Of a stretch of DNA of 64,000 nt, positions 38,150-50,255 are shown piece after piece. The DNA lies in the NCBI GenBank assembly GCA_013396915.1, contig VWZL01000904.1:67245-131244 (forward strand), read 5' to 3'. This DNA is from Stercorarius parasiticus. Its lineage: Eukaryota; Chordata; Aves; Charadriiformes; Stercorariidae. The translations under genes were made by a program, and so were the position numbers. Position 1 is the first letter of the stretch, and each line of letters opens with the position of its first letter. The notes below the pieces were generated by a model. That model was not told where the DNA came from and did no database searches. It saw nothing but the letters and a program-made list of their open reading frames with translations.

Positions 38150-39290
38150 AGTGAAATGAACAAACAAATTTGTTCCACAGTGCTCTAGAAAGATTTATTT
38201 CACAGGTGTAAGTGATTCTGTCACCCTTGGGCTATATCCACAAAACTAGACTGATACTCCTAGTCTTTTTTTTCATCTGCTTTGGGGGTAGAGCTGTGAT
38301 CGAGCACTAGGAGAAGATGTTTCTTCACTGGTGCTTTACTGTGCTGCTTTAACCTCTCAAGTAAAACCTCTCTCCATTTCTAATGGAGAACAGCAAGTGA
38401 TGGAGTTTGTCACCCAAATGTCATATTTGGTTGGCTTTTATTTTAGCAGACAAACCCTTTTGCAAAGCAAAGTGGTGGTGGTGCAGGTTGTGCTGCCCTT
38501 TACAACAGCAGATGCTGGAACCCCCACTGAGGAAGCTGAAGACATTGAGTGGCCACCAACTCCTGAACCAGCTGATGCAATCCAGAAGCCTCTGCCAAGG
38601 ATGGAAATATGGCTATGCACAGTTCCAAATGTAGTCGGCAATAGTATGTACCAAAGATTCACCTGAAGAAAGTCAAACATGGGTATTGAATTCCTCACGT
38701 AGATATACCCTAGGCTCATAAAGCAGCAAGCTTCTAAAGCATTGTAAATAAATTGAGGTAGTACAGAAAATGCTGATCCAGTATCTATCATTAATTCAAT
38801 AGCCTGAGGCTGGTTTCCTGATGTAGAAGAAACGTTAGGAATACACAGTATTGCATCTGCAAGGTATTTCATACAGCTTCTATCCACATTCAGAACATTA
38901 GCATCTGGCAGAGCAATTTCATTTTTTTGGTGGTTAGACTAAGAACTGCGAAACACCTTCACAAAATGTGCAGCCTTTCTACATGCTTGAATCCGTTGTT
39001 TTCTACAGAATTTCTAGGGAAATGTGTAGTTTACTGGCCAGGTCCACAGCAGCGAAATCAGCTAGTTTTGTGTATTTTGAAAATTCATAATTTTTCTTAG
39101 GCTTTTCTTTCAGCCACATTTGTTGTCTGAACATCCCTTGACTTAATGCTTTTGTGTCTGCCATCACCAGCTCCATTTGGCTAGTAAAGGATTTAGCTTT
39201 CTGCAGTGTTAGATCTGATGCACATAGTAAATGTTCTCTGATAAGAAATGCAATTATTTCCAATAATAAAACAACTCTCATAAACAACAA
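38150..39290 (-). pseudogene. Degraded Ty3/Gypsy-like gag-pol remnant
   Basis: Read on the minus strand, pieces of a Ty3/Gypsy-type polyprotein appear in the correct order. First comes a gag C-terminal segment (39290-39003) with IREHLL and DLTLQKA, the usual pre-knuckle motif. Next is a broken CCHC zinc knuckle (38983-38942): C, H and the HFxKVxR spacing survive, but the first and last Cys are replaced. Then comes an aspartic protease in a 149-codon open frame (38887-38438) with the active-site D-T-G-S-A-x-S-V-L-P at residues 35-44. Past a frameshift near 38445 lies text resembling the entry to reverse transcriptase (about 38440-38350), with in-frame stops, then a PKGDRI block (38231-38214). 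RNase H and integrase were not found, nor were paired LTRs. The stops, frameshifts and lost Cys make it non-functional. The family assignment is by motif order; the exact clade is unknown. Confidence 0.78.
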
Positions 39291-40112
39291 TTGGGTGCCT
39301 TAAAGAAAGTTCTGTAGAGTCTTCCTTTTCTTTTCTCCCTTGAATGAAATTAATAGTGTTAAGTTATAATAATCAGTTTAAGAACCAAAAAACTTCTTCA
39401 GTGATGTGAGGCCCGTAACATATTCATCTTTGAAAAGGACTGTAAAATATATGCTGATCTCTTCTACCAAAATGGTGCATAAACAACACACCTCACACAC
39501 TGCAGAGCTTTTGACATTCATATTGAATTTTTGTTTTCAAAGACTTTCATCCAAAGATGAAAAATAATTGAAGTCTTACCCAGGCTTTGCAAAGGAAGCA
39601 TAGGCAGATTCAGGGATGAGTGAGACTTCCTTGCTGGTAATTCACTGTGCAACAAGAACAAAAAAGCAAACCAAGTTTATTAGTCAGGTTATTAAACAAA
39701 GCAAAGTGAACGCCTGAGCAGTGGCAGGACCAAAGGCAGGACAGCCCCTGCAACTCCATGGTGGCCCTGGCTCCTTCCTCCCTCCCTCCCTCAGCACGGC
39801 CAGTTCCTCTTCTATTAATTGAGACACGGGCATTTTCACCATGTGCAGAAACGCTTGCCCTCCTTTCTTCAGTGTAATCTTTCTCATCTCTTAAATCCAC
39901 TTCTAAACATAACCCAGAAAGTCCGTGCCCAGCCACTTGTTGGTCTAACAGCTGTGGATATAATGAATTTTTGCCTGATAGTCCCCCGCAAAAGTGTTTA
40001 CTTCACTTCTGTGCGGTATTGCTGTTCTTTGGATTGTTTAAAAATCTGACACTGTTAAGTCCTGATCTTTAAGCGTATTTAAGTGCTCAAACCCCTTATT
40101 GCACAGTGTGTC
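39291..40112. other. Spacer between Gypsy-like remnant and LTR
   Basis: Upstream of the gag fragment (on its minus strand) no further gag could be followed beyond about 39340. CCTCCCTCCCTCC occurs near 39779-39791. The overlapping minus frames at 39610-39936 have no recognisable domain. Confidence 0.45.
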
Positions 40113-40808
40113 TGTGGCGAGGGGCCAGCAGCCGGTGAGGGGTGCTGTGGGGCGGCCTCTGTGAGGAGCGGCCGGGGCTGCCCCGGGCCGGACACAGCCG
40201 GTTCCGACCGACCCACCCCAGGGCACGGCTGAGCCCCGCAGACAAGATGGTGGTGGCGCCTCAGGGAAAAGAGATTTAGGAAAGGGCAAAAGGAGGAGGG
40301 GACAAAAAAGGAGTGAGAAACAGCCCTGCAGACACCTAGATCGGAGAGTTCCATGTTGGAGAAGTTTATGGAGGACTGTGGCCCGTGGGAAGGACCCCAT
40401 GCTGGAGCAGGGGAACAGCGTGAGGAGGAAGGAGTGGCAGAGATGAGATATTACGAACTCCTTGCAACCCCTGTTCCCCATCCCCTGTGCCACTCGGTGT
40501 GGGAGGAGGTGGAGGAGTCGGGAATGAAGGAGTGAAGTTGAGCCTGGGAAGAGGGGGGAAGGGGGAGAAGTGGTTGTAGTGTTTGTCTTTTTTCTCACCG
40601 TCCTACTCTGTTATTAACTGGCAAAAAATTAAATTAATCTTCCCCAAGTGGAGTCTGTTTTGTCTGTGACAGTAAATGGAGTGATCTCCCTGTCCTTATC
40701 CCAACGCATGGGCTTTTCATCTTACTTTCTGCCCCTGTCCTGCTGAGGAGGAGTGAGAGGGCGTCTGGGTGGGCAGCCAGCAGCCAGCCCAGGTCAGCCC
40801 AGCACACA
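40113..40808 (+). mobile_element. Probable solo ERV LTR (avian type)
   Basis: GC-rich, CpG-containing segment with the text I associate with a widespread avian ERV LTR: GAGGACTGTGGCCCGTGGGA, CCCCATGCTGGAGCAGGGGA, CCTTGCAACCCCTGTTCCCC, then a T-rich stretch and AAAAAATTAAATTAATCTTC (a poly-A-signal-like region, about 40624-40643) followed by CCCCAAGTGGAGTCTGTTTT and a GTGACAGTAA block. It ends near CAGCCAGCCCAGGTCAGCCC-AGCACACA. No internal ERV genes lie beside it, so it is probably a solo LTR left by recombination. The 186-codon minus frame across it (40038-40598) is a by-product of GC composition. Termini are approximate, and I could not identify a target-site duplication. Confidence 0.72.
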
Positions 40809-43800
40809 TGTTCATAATGAACAGCAGTTACACCGACTGCATTTAGGAATTTGATCTCAGCATAGATTTGGTCAAAGCATGCTCAGTAGGGCAGCTGCAA
40901 GTCCCCAAATTATAGTGCCTATTTGTAGTTGTTAAAAAGGATTCTGTATGTAGTAGAACTAGTTTCATGCATGTTCCACAGGCTCCCCTGCTATAATGAC
41001 TGTCTGATACACATTCATGCTCCCACCTTCCACAAAACAGTTTTACCCACACCATGCAGGCTGCGGGCCCTGTAGTGCCCTCAAGTTGTCCCTGGTCCCG
41101 AGGCACTGTAATCACAGCCCCTTTGGTTCATTTGTCCCACTTCTGCTCATGTCGTCCAGCCCCCAGCTCCCTCTTCTATCCTAGACTGGCCCTTCTTCCC
41201 TAGCTATTCTGCACTGCAGCCAGGCAGACCCGTACGCAGGGTCCCTGGCCAGCCAGAGCCCAAACCAAACAAATAACTGTTCAGATCATGTACCAGCTAG
41301 TGCAGATATTTAAATGGGTGTTTACCTGTGTGGGTTTTTATCCTGATGTCTTTCCTCTACTCGACCACTGCTTTTTATGACAAGTTTAAGAACTTAATGT
41401 CTTCGGGCCTTCAGTAGAATTTTTGGGAAATTGGCCAGTGACTTCAAAATGTATTTGTGGTAGGGGAAATGACTGGCAGCGAGAGACAGAAAGATCACAA
41501 AAAAAGGAAAGCAGGCTAACAGTCTATTGAGCTATGACTCTTTTCATCTTTAATGCAGAGGAAAAATCTGTGAAGACTTCAGAGACTAGAGGTGCCATCA
41601 CATAGCATTTCGTCTTGATCTAAACAGCATGAAATCGTAAGTTTGTATATTTGTACCTGTGACTCCTGCCATCTGCGCCTGAGATCAGGCTGGAGCATTA
41701 TACGCTGGGACTGCATATCACATTATGAAACATTACATGCAGCAACCTTCAGTCTCCAGGGGCCACACTTCAGTTATTAAAGGTGAAAGAGGTGGCAGTC
41801 TTCTCCATTTGATTCCTGGCATAAGATCTTCTCTCTATGCAAGGGATTAATATTATTTTTTAAATTATTTTCTATAGCTGTTATGTATGTACTATGCCAG
41901 CTTAGTGGAATCATATTCTTAAAAAAGAACTGAACCATGCATCCAAACCACGTTGAAAGAACAAATTTGAAAGTTACTTTAAAATGAACAGAACAGTCAT
42001 TTATGCTATGGTGAGTAAATAATAACCTTACCACTAAGACTTCCTTGGAAATCTATTAAAATATATAACTGCCATCATAGTGCTTCCTCCTCCACGTTTG
42101 AGCCAAGAAGCTATCTGTACCCCTCAGCCAACGCATCATGCTTTCTCTAAGAAAGTATCTTTCTTCCTTCTGAAATGGGAAAGCGACATTACAAATAAGA
42201 ACACACTGTATTTTTATTGACACTCCATTTCTATTAAATGCTGTGTGCAAACATTAGTGGAAGAAAAGTTCTTCCACTGGTAAGGCCAACAGAGAATTCG
42301 ACATCTGAGATACTCACTCTGCCCAGACTCCCTCAGGCCAGTCCTTAAATTCCTTTGGAGATATCTGTGTGTCAGGACTCAGTGCTGTGAAAAGACAGCC
42401 AAGTTAGATAACATACAGGAGATATGACTAAACTTTAATTTTTACAGTATTGTGCATGGGCTCAATACTGTATACTTAATGTTCATTAACAACAGGATAT
42501 ATCTGCTCTGGAGGAGAACCAGGGTAGCATAGCTACAGACTTCTGCTCTCCAGGCTAGTGCAGATGGCTCCACAAAGCATGCTTTGTGCTGCACAGTCAT
42601 ATCCTGAGAATCCCAGTCAACAGAAGAGGGAAAAATAGCCCTCTTTGGAAGCTGTCTAGAAGTTAGAAATTCAACGTTTCTTACTGCAGAAATGTGTACC
42701 ATAATTACTGCAGTGTGAGATCCCTTCTACAATTCTTGTCAAAATGCAGGACAAAGTCTTTTCTACAGTTACTTGACAGGTGTCACTTACGTGCAAAGAA
42801 GGAACTGGCCTTAATGGTCCTGCAAACTGCCACAGAATTCATAAAGTGGGGTCTAGACCCAAAGGGACCCATGTCCCTTGTCAGGCCCATGGGATTTTAA
42901 TGTCTCAAAGACATCAGCAGAGTTAGAGGTATACTCTAGTTTGCACTTTTTCTAATTGTTCCAACTTCCTCCTCTCATCAGAATTAAAGATTTCCACTTC
43001 TTTGTGGGCTGGTAAGACCTTAAAGAAATTAGGAGAGATCACAGAGAAAGTTTCAGAATTTACTTAATGCCCATTAAGTCATTTATATGGTTCCTACACA
43101 GAGTTTAGAAATGGGAGTTGAGGCTGAAAGGCTGATTTTATCACATGTTAAACACTCACTGTGTTGTGAGGTAGCCTGTTCCTTTGATTTCATTGGCAAA
43201 AAGGAGAGCAAGTCCTCTGGGATGCCGAAAGCAGGCCTGGGCTGGTAAACAACCTCGGAGAGGCAAAATGAAACGCACGTAGAAGTGAATTCCATGCAAA
43301 AGTGCTCCATCTTCACCCACTTACTCTGCAGTCAGAATACCTGGCGACTGTGAGCAAGGCAGTGAGCTATTATTTTTGAAGATGTGCTGGAAGTTTTCTT
43401 CCTGCCTCCTCTTTTCTCCTCCTCCCCAACATATGAGGGGTATCCTTGATGCACAATGCCTCCAAGGGCTGCTTTTGTGGTGCCTCAGCCTGTGCCGCTT
43501 GTCTTGCTCAGGGCTGTGCCTAAAGACACAGGCTAGCAACAAACACGTCAGCATTGTAATGAGGCATAAGAACGTTAAACTAACTGAAAGAACCATGCTG
43601 GCTCCGCTGGCTGAGCTGAAGGAAATAAGAAGCATGCATAAAAGTTAATTTCGTTTGCAAAAATTCTTTTAATATCACAAGATAGTTAGGCACTGTGTGG
43701 CGTTGGTCTTCACACAGGGAAAGTATTTTAAATATGATTTTCATCTTTATGATGTCCTTTTAAACCCTCATGTATGGACTCTGCTTGCATTGTTTCCAAT

Positions 43801-45257
43801 CATTTTGGTCCTCAGGAATAGCTCTTCAAAGAAAGATATGACTGTAAATAAGGCACAGGAAAAAGCAATTCCCAATAGGCTTAAAACTCTTTGTCTCCCC
43901 CCCAACCCCAAATCTCTTCAGGTGATGTGTAGCACAAATGGAACGCATAATGTCTTGTGGCATGAATTCTCATTTGATTTAAAAAGCTAACACCTGCATA
44001 TTTTGGCCAATAAAAAAAAAAATGCGAAAAGCTGCAGGGGTTTTTGTGGCACATAGCGTTTTCTAAGATACGTATAAGCTTGTCTTATCCTGAAACCTTA
44101 TGTGTCTGTCCTTATAGATGTTGTCACCATCGACTACAGTTACATGAGGATCAGTTACATGAGTTGTTAACTGAGCATGTCCTTGCAGAACTGTATCCAA
44201 TAAGTCTTCAAGAGAGGAAAACTGTGGAAAAAAGCTCAGTGGAAAAACATATTGCAGCATTAAAACACTGCACTGAATAGCAGCTGATCATAATTTTGTT
44301 GACGTGGCTCAATCTGCCCATTCTGTACATTTTAAAGAACTTACCTCATCTCTCACCTTTTTTAAGAAGGAAAGGAAAAGAGAGGATTATCAAGGGCATT
44401 TTGTATTTATATTTCCTGACGCCACTACAGGCTCTAACATAACTGGCATCACACTGAAACATTAATACAGGATGCAACATGCCACATAATGAGGCTGCCT
44501 CTCTTTTGTTTCCAGTCTTTTTCAGAATGCCAGGAGGCAGATGCGTTTCCAACACATGTGCAGGCTGTGTGGCACGCCAACAAAGAAAGAGCTCCTGCAC
44601 AGTGTGGGTTTTCATTATTGAAGCATTTATTTCGGTTTCCATTTTGAAATGTATTTCTTTCTCAGTCTGTGTCAGTCACCCTCACCACCGACAGGTGCAT
44701 GTGGCATTTGCCACCTTTGTGCTTTGCCTAAGGCTGCACTTCATAAGCACACTACTTTTGCTAAACTATCTTATCTCTTAGCATCCTTCCTGGGACAGGT
44801 GTGCAGCCTCCAGTAGCATTTCAGTGTTTTGGATGGGTGTGAGCATGAACTGTTTAAAGTCTGTGGATTCCTTTAATTAGAATTAGATAATTAAATATAC
44901 CAAAAAAACTGAAGTACAACAGGACTACAGGTGAAATAAAGAGGTTAAGAGGCTACAAGAGGCATGAATGGTGTGTAGCAGGCTGGGTCCTCTGAAGGTT
45001 CAAATGGGAGAACGGGGAATGTGCTTTTGATAAATTTGAGATAACTAATTCAACATTTGCCTACCTATTTTAGCTTCTGCTGCATATAAATGACTATATA
45101 TTATTCATAATATTTCCTTCATTATGATTTGATCTTCCCACTCGACTCTTAATAAGTCTTGGTTTTAATTAGGCCACCTGCAACTTGTAATGTAATGGAG
45201 GCACAACTTTAAGACTATGAATTCAAAACAGTGAGTGCAGCCTTACTTATTATTATT
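40809..45257. other. Non-coding stretch, no gene recognised
   Basis: About 4.4 kb with no supportable gene. A small perfect palindrome, ACTTAATG-CC-CATTAAGT, sits at 43062-43079, and CAGTTACATGAG is duplicated at 44138 and 44152. Several 60-100 codon frames overlap on opposite strands (43321-43648, 44044-44280, 44346-44781) without motifs. Confidence 0.5.
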
Positions 45258-45294
45258 TTATTTTTCGTGGTAAGAAACTTACCACGAAAAATAA
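45258..45294. repeat. Perfect hairpin, 17-bp arms and 3-nt loop
   Basis: TTATTTTTCGTGGTAAG (45258-45274), then AAA, then CTTACCACGAAAAATAA (45278-45294). All 17 pairs are perfect and pairing ends immediately outside. It is not part of any recognised element. It could be a quasi-palindrome perfected by template switching, or a transcribed stem; the sequence alone does not decide. Confidence 0.95.
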
Positions 45295-47548
45295 TTTGAC
45301 ATTATTGTTTGAAGCTTTGCATTTCTGTAATGTGATAAGTGAGAATAATTTCCTCTTGCTGTAATTCTTATAGGACACAATGTTCATTTAATATGGAAGT
45401 TAATAGAACAGAAAGTGCTCATGCAATGGGAGAAGATTAGAAAAAGAGGTACGCAGCATGCATTTCAATGCAACCTTTCGCACACATCTATTTTAGTTAT
45501 TGCAGACCACCTGTTAACTAAATGATTCATGTGACTAGACACGAGTATCATGTACTAGTTGTGTCTGTGCCATTTTGGATACTAAGGAAGAGTGACGCCT
45601 GTCATTCACATCATTGGCTTGACAGAAGGTAGCAATACAATTTTCTGATAGTTGATATGTATCACTATGAAAGGCTACGCTGCTGAATTGTTATGTGTTA
45701 TTTAAAGGCACAACAGTCATTATATTCCTTGCTAAAACATTCAAGGGGTACCCTAATGATATGTAAGTAAAGCCTAAGCAGCACATCGGGATTCTTAATG
45801 ATTCGCCACAAACAAGCACGCTTCAAAAGTAAGGAATTTGTTTGCAAAGACACTCCATGCAAACCAAGGCTAGTGAGCTCAGTCCACATTCCAAAGTAAT
45901 CTTGTTTCAGTTGAATAAACAAGGATCCAGACACAAATAACAAGAATTCATGAACAATAACAGTTCAGGCATGGTATTAATTAACTATTCATCCACAAGT
46001 TGATAAAATGTAGCTAGATCTCTAAATTGCAATTTATGTTTCTGAAAATACAGAATTTGCCAAAAAAACATTTAATGATCCACTGGAGTTTGCATTTTGA
46101 ATTTTCTTTTTCTAAAGGACAAAGTCTTTATAATTCCATGGTTTACTCATAAAAGAGTTATCTTTAAAAAGCAATGAGAACATGCTATGTAATAAATGCA
46201 TTTGTTATTGTTTATTTAATAGCAATTTTTTAATGTAAGAATTAAATTTGGGAGCATGCAAACATGAAACAAGACATGACTTATTGATAGTACCAATTTT
46301 TGTGAGGTCATGCTAACTGGATTGATGAAAATGTTGTATCTGAGAGAAGCCTTTTTCAGAATAAAGTTCCATTGCTGACAGATTTTATTTCGTTCCCAAA
46401 GCTAAGTTTCCTACTTCCGTATCACATCATTGCACGAAACTGTGGCAATTAACTTCTGCCATTTTTTAATTACGTGAAACAAAACTATCAATATGCTACC
46501 TGTCACTCAATAATTAGAACTGTTAATGTTTTTAAGCTTGCCTGTGAAATTACTGTGTGATTACTTCTCTCTAGCAGAAGAATGTAAATATATTCTACTA
46601 TGAGTCCGCAGCAAGTCAGAAACTTTGACACAATATTGTGCAACTGTTGCAAGGCTTGAAAATATATGAAATCATTTTCTTTACCTCTGTGCCTGAAAAT
46701 TGTTTCTACAGTAATGGTTTTGGCTCAGCATTGCATGATTTCCCTCCCACTCGTGCCTTTCCCCAGTCCAGAATCACTGCATTTCCTGAACTGTTCCTCC
46801 TTTAAATCTGTTACAAGTTCAGTAAGAGTCTGTGAGATGTTGCTTCAAGCCCTTCAAATATGCTTCAAGATGTGCCAAAGTTTGCCTAGACTTGGCAAGT
46901 CAGAGCATCCTTACTGCCTCATGAATTGAAAAACCTGGTTCAAAAGTCCCCCAGAGACCTATTATCTGTGGATCACTGACACAATAAACCAGAATAGCTT
47001 TCAAGGAACCATTCGGGTCAGCAGTGTCGCTTTGTACACGGTACCTGGGGGATCTTTAATCCATCACTCATTGACACAATTCAGAACCATTCCAGACTAC
47101 TCAGGCTTTGCTTAGGGAGCACTAAGGCAATACATCTGTACAACCTCCTAAGCTCAGCCTTCTAAAAGTCCTTATTGAAGTCTCCAGCTAAAATTACCGA
47201 TATGTCTGTGGATGACCGATTTTCTGTGTGAAGTAACTTGTTTTAAAGCACATGCCTGCCAGAACATAACCCTGTACACCACTCTGGCACCACCTGGAGA
47301 CCAAGAACTGTGTCACCTTCCAGGAGTAACTAAAAGATGTCCAAGGATTTTGTGTCCCTTATTTGTCATCCACAAGAGCACGAAGGATACTGCCATAAAT
47401 ACTGCCATGGCTCAGGAGCACCAATAGGCTATCATTGACCTGATCAGTCTCTAACTGTCTTTCTCCGTAATTGCGACTTTCATTCAACTCCTGCTCAGAT
47501 TTTGGCTAACACACGGATCCTGCCAAGGTCTGATGTATGCTGGGAGCA
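45295..47548. other. Non-coding stretch, nothing recognised
   Basis: AT-rich, unique-looking DNA. From about 46930 the composition shifts and leads into the LTR-like segment; that flank could contain decayed internal ERV sequence, but no retroviral motif could be found in any frame. Confidence 0.45.
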
Positions 47549-48470
47549 GTGTTGTTAAGTCAAAGCAACGACAACACATAAGCAGGACACGGTGGCCAGA
47601 AAGGGCTAAAGGTCATTATGCAGCCACTATCACCTGCAGCTTGCCATCTCCTGCAGCCACCATCCTTGCATATTGATTGACTGGCAGTTTTCTTCAGAAT
47701 CTGCTAACTCACAGACATGGGGTAGACCAAACTTCCAAGCTAGAAGGTATAAATACGTCAGTTTTTGAGGCAGATCCAACAGCAGCTGGACTGCTGAGGC
47801 TTTCGTACATGTGATACAGGGGATGCCCGCAGCATGATGGAGGAGGAACGATGAGCACTCTCACCGTTGGCTAGGTGACTATTTTGCTCACAGGTGCACA
47901 AGTTACAAGTTATGAATTGCGAATTATGAATTAGGGAGCTTGTGAGTTAGAAACCTCATGGATTAAAGAATGAATTAGTGAATTCATGCATTAGACTAGT
48001 CCGTACAAAGGGGTTTGAGCCCTTGTTTGTTGTGTTTGTTTGTTTTCTCTCCTAATGAGTGAGAAAAATTAAGTTACAGAGTATGTTGTCATGTAAGTTT
48101 GAGAGATCCGAATGGACTGTGACAGTAGTCGTCCTCTGGGTTTTAACTGCCTATGCTCAAGGTCTGCCTTGAACTGGTGCAGCCACGTAACCTGGGATAC
48201 AACTGCACAGAAAACAGCTAAGTTGTGAAAAAGGGCTGTGAAACAACTCATCTGGGGCGTTCCCAAAAGTGCACCTTGCAGCTCTGCCTGTGTCCAGCCT
48301 TGTGCCCTGATGGTCTTAATCCTGACCCTGATTTGCCTCCTGGGCTTCCCGGTGGGGCCTCAGACCTACCTTGTGGCTACAGCTCCACGGGGCACTGGGC
48401 TGCCCCAACAACAACCCCAGCTCCACTCACTCACTCACCAGCCGCCTCCTGCCTAGCCCTGGCATGACTC
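47549..48470 (+). mobile_element. LTR-like segment with TATA box (tentative)
   Basis: Begins at TGTTGTTAAGTCAAAGCAAC, with a TATA box TATAAATA at 47748-47755, then short internal echoes of GAATTATGAATT (about 47914-47935) and a T/G-rich stretch (48020-48050). It passes into a GC-rich block (48260-48460) with words such as CCTTGCAGCTCTGCCTGTGT that I associate with avian LTRs. The U3-TATA-R layout fits an LTR, but neither terminus nor a target-site duplication is certain. Part of it may be two different repeats side by side. Confidence 0.42.
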
Positions 48471-49229
48471 AGATCGAGAATATGTGTCCTGAGGAAAGGC
48501 TGAAGGGTTGGAGTGAGGCAGGAGTAGGTGCACAGTCAGGAAGACAACATTGTCAGGACTTTGTCGTTGTCCTTCCATGGTCGTTTTCCCTGTGATGCCA
48601 GGCAAAGGCAGCATCTTCCTCATGTCACCCCCTGTTGTGAAGGAGTTGTGACAAAACACAAGAGCAGTAGCATCAGCCTTGGGAAAGGTCTAAACTCAGA
48701 TGAAAAAGCTAATCTTATCCATCATAGGGTACAGGAAAGACAGAGAGAGAGAGGATGGTGAGTCGGTCTGCTAAATATCCTACATGTCTGCATGTCATCG
48801 CCAGAACTGTGAAGCTAAATAAGAAGAGCTGGAAATCTTAATGTATGATTAAGGATGTGACTAAATAGTCATAGCATATATTTTCTGGAAAGTCTCACAT
48901 GACTCACTTGTCAATATTAAAGGATATAAGTTTTTCACTAAAAGTAGGCAAATAATGAGATATTACCCTATATACTCAGCACCAAGTTACCAACTTGTAG
49001 ACTCAGAATATGGAGAAAGTTGAACCAACTGAAGGAAGGTTTATTCAAAGTTAAAGAAAATAAAAGGCTGCTGGTACAGTCGTGGGGAGCAGTTGATTAC
49101 AGACAAGGAAAATTACACTAAGGGAGTTTTTTATCTGCAGGAGGTAGAAGTATGGGACCTTTAGGTAATGGGAAGTCTTAGCCTGCTGAATGTCTAGGGA
49201 AAGCAATCTAGCAGGACAGACTTGTCATA
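48471..49229. other. Non-coding stretch, nothing recognised
   Basis: Short spacer between the LTR-like segment and the old CR1. GAGAGAGAGAGGATGG occurs near 48742. No gene was recognised. Confidence 0.45.
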
Positions 49230-50255
49230 CTCAAGTTAGGGAAATACGGTCTTGCTCAACCTCCAACTACATGATACAAAACTGGTTAGACAACCAGAGG
49301 CTAGATAGCAACTGACAGTAGATAGCTGTCAAAAATAGATGGATGTATGGAAGCTCCACTGTAGTCTGTCCTGGTTTTGTACTAAACAACATTTTCATTA
49401 AGAGTCTGAAGATTAAATAGAAAGGCTTCTTATGCTCTTTTTATTGCATTATTACGATTATTATATTTGTGAAATACAAAACTAAAAGGGGCTGCAAATA
49501 TCTTGGCTAGCATCGTTAGAGTTCAAATATTCTAAGCAAACAAGAAATAAGCTACTGAAGAACAGGAAACAATTCACCATGAATAAATGCAAGTTTCTAT
49601 TCTTAGCAATAATTGACTGCACAAATGCAGGATGTACAACATCTGATTTAGGAAGCAGTTCTTCAAAAATTGATCTTAGGGATTACAAACTGAACATGAG
49701 TGAACAATGCCCTACTCCCAAGAGAAAGGTAACCAGTCATGGCAGAATTTGTAATTCAGAATACATGAAGAGAAGTGAAATAGTCTTGCTCTGTCTAGCA
49801 TGGATTAGGTTTCAGTTGGAATATGGGATGCATTTCTGGGCACAGGATTTCAACAAAGTTGTAGCAACCTAAACATAAAACACAAGGTATCAAGAAAAAC
49901 GGAAAAGTGTGGTTATTTAATCAAATAAGACATGACTAGTTTGGAAACGCGATAACAGTCTTCATGTACATTGAGAGTTGCTGCAGAAAGGAACGAAAGA
50001 CTCTTTGTTCATGATGCACAGGACAAGAAGTAAATGGCTTAAGCTGCAGCAATAAATATTCATGGTAGATACTGGGAAAATAACAGTGGAGGAGCAAAGC
50101 TCTTGAACAGGTTGCATGGGGATGTTCTGAAATCCTCCATACTGGAAGTATAGCAAAAAGGGTTGTATACATGCTTCTGTCAGCAAAGATACGATATGTG
50201 TTACAAAACCCACCTTGGAAGTGTCAGGTCATTCTAGCCTTTTCCTATGATTACA
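49230..50255 (+). mobile_element. Old CR1-type LINE, about 1 kb of RT C-terminus and 3' end
   Basis: Plus-strand remnant of an ancient CR1-type LINE. Before the open frame, decayed text follows the RT order: a K-N-W-L-D-N-like segment (AAAACTGGTTAGACAACCAG, 49278-49297), a V-L-x-N-I-F-I segment (about 49380-49400) and a T-K-L-x-G-A-A segment (about 49480-49500). Positions 49579-49872 remain open for 97 codons and read as the post-RT region: NKCK, YKLNMSEQC, then QLEYGMHFWAQDFNK, which corresponds to the family's L-E-Y-x-x-Q-F-W-A-P block. The 3' part continues with GATAACAGTCTTCATGTACA, GGACAAGAAGTAAATGGCTT and AAACTGCAGCA-like text, ending near TCCTATGATTAC (50243-50254). Many indels and substitutions show that it is far older than the four crisp CR1 copies. 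Confidence 0.8.

Noticed and set aside
37780..38150. Possible continuation of Gypsy-like pol (minus), or a plus-strand LINE RT piece reading FNKVPKGL
   Set aside because: The resemblance is short and could be read either way; no block order could be established.
40038..40598. 186-codon minus-strand frame
   Set aside because: It runs across the GC-rich ERV LTR; low stop frequency comes from composition, and the text has no domain.
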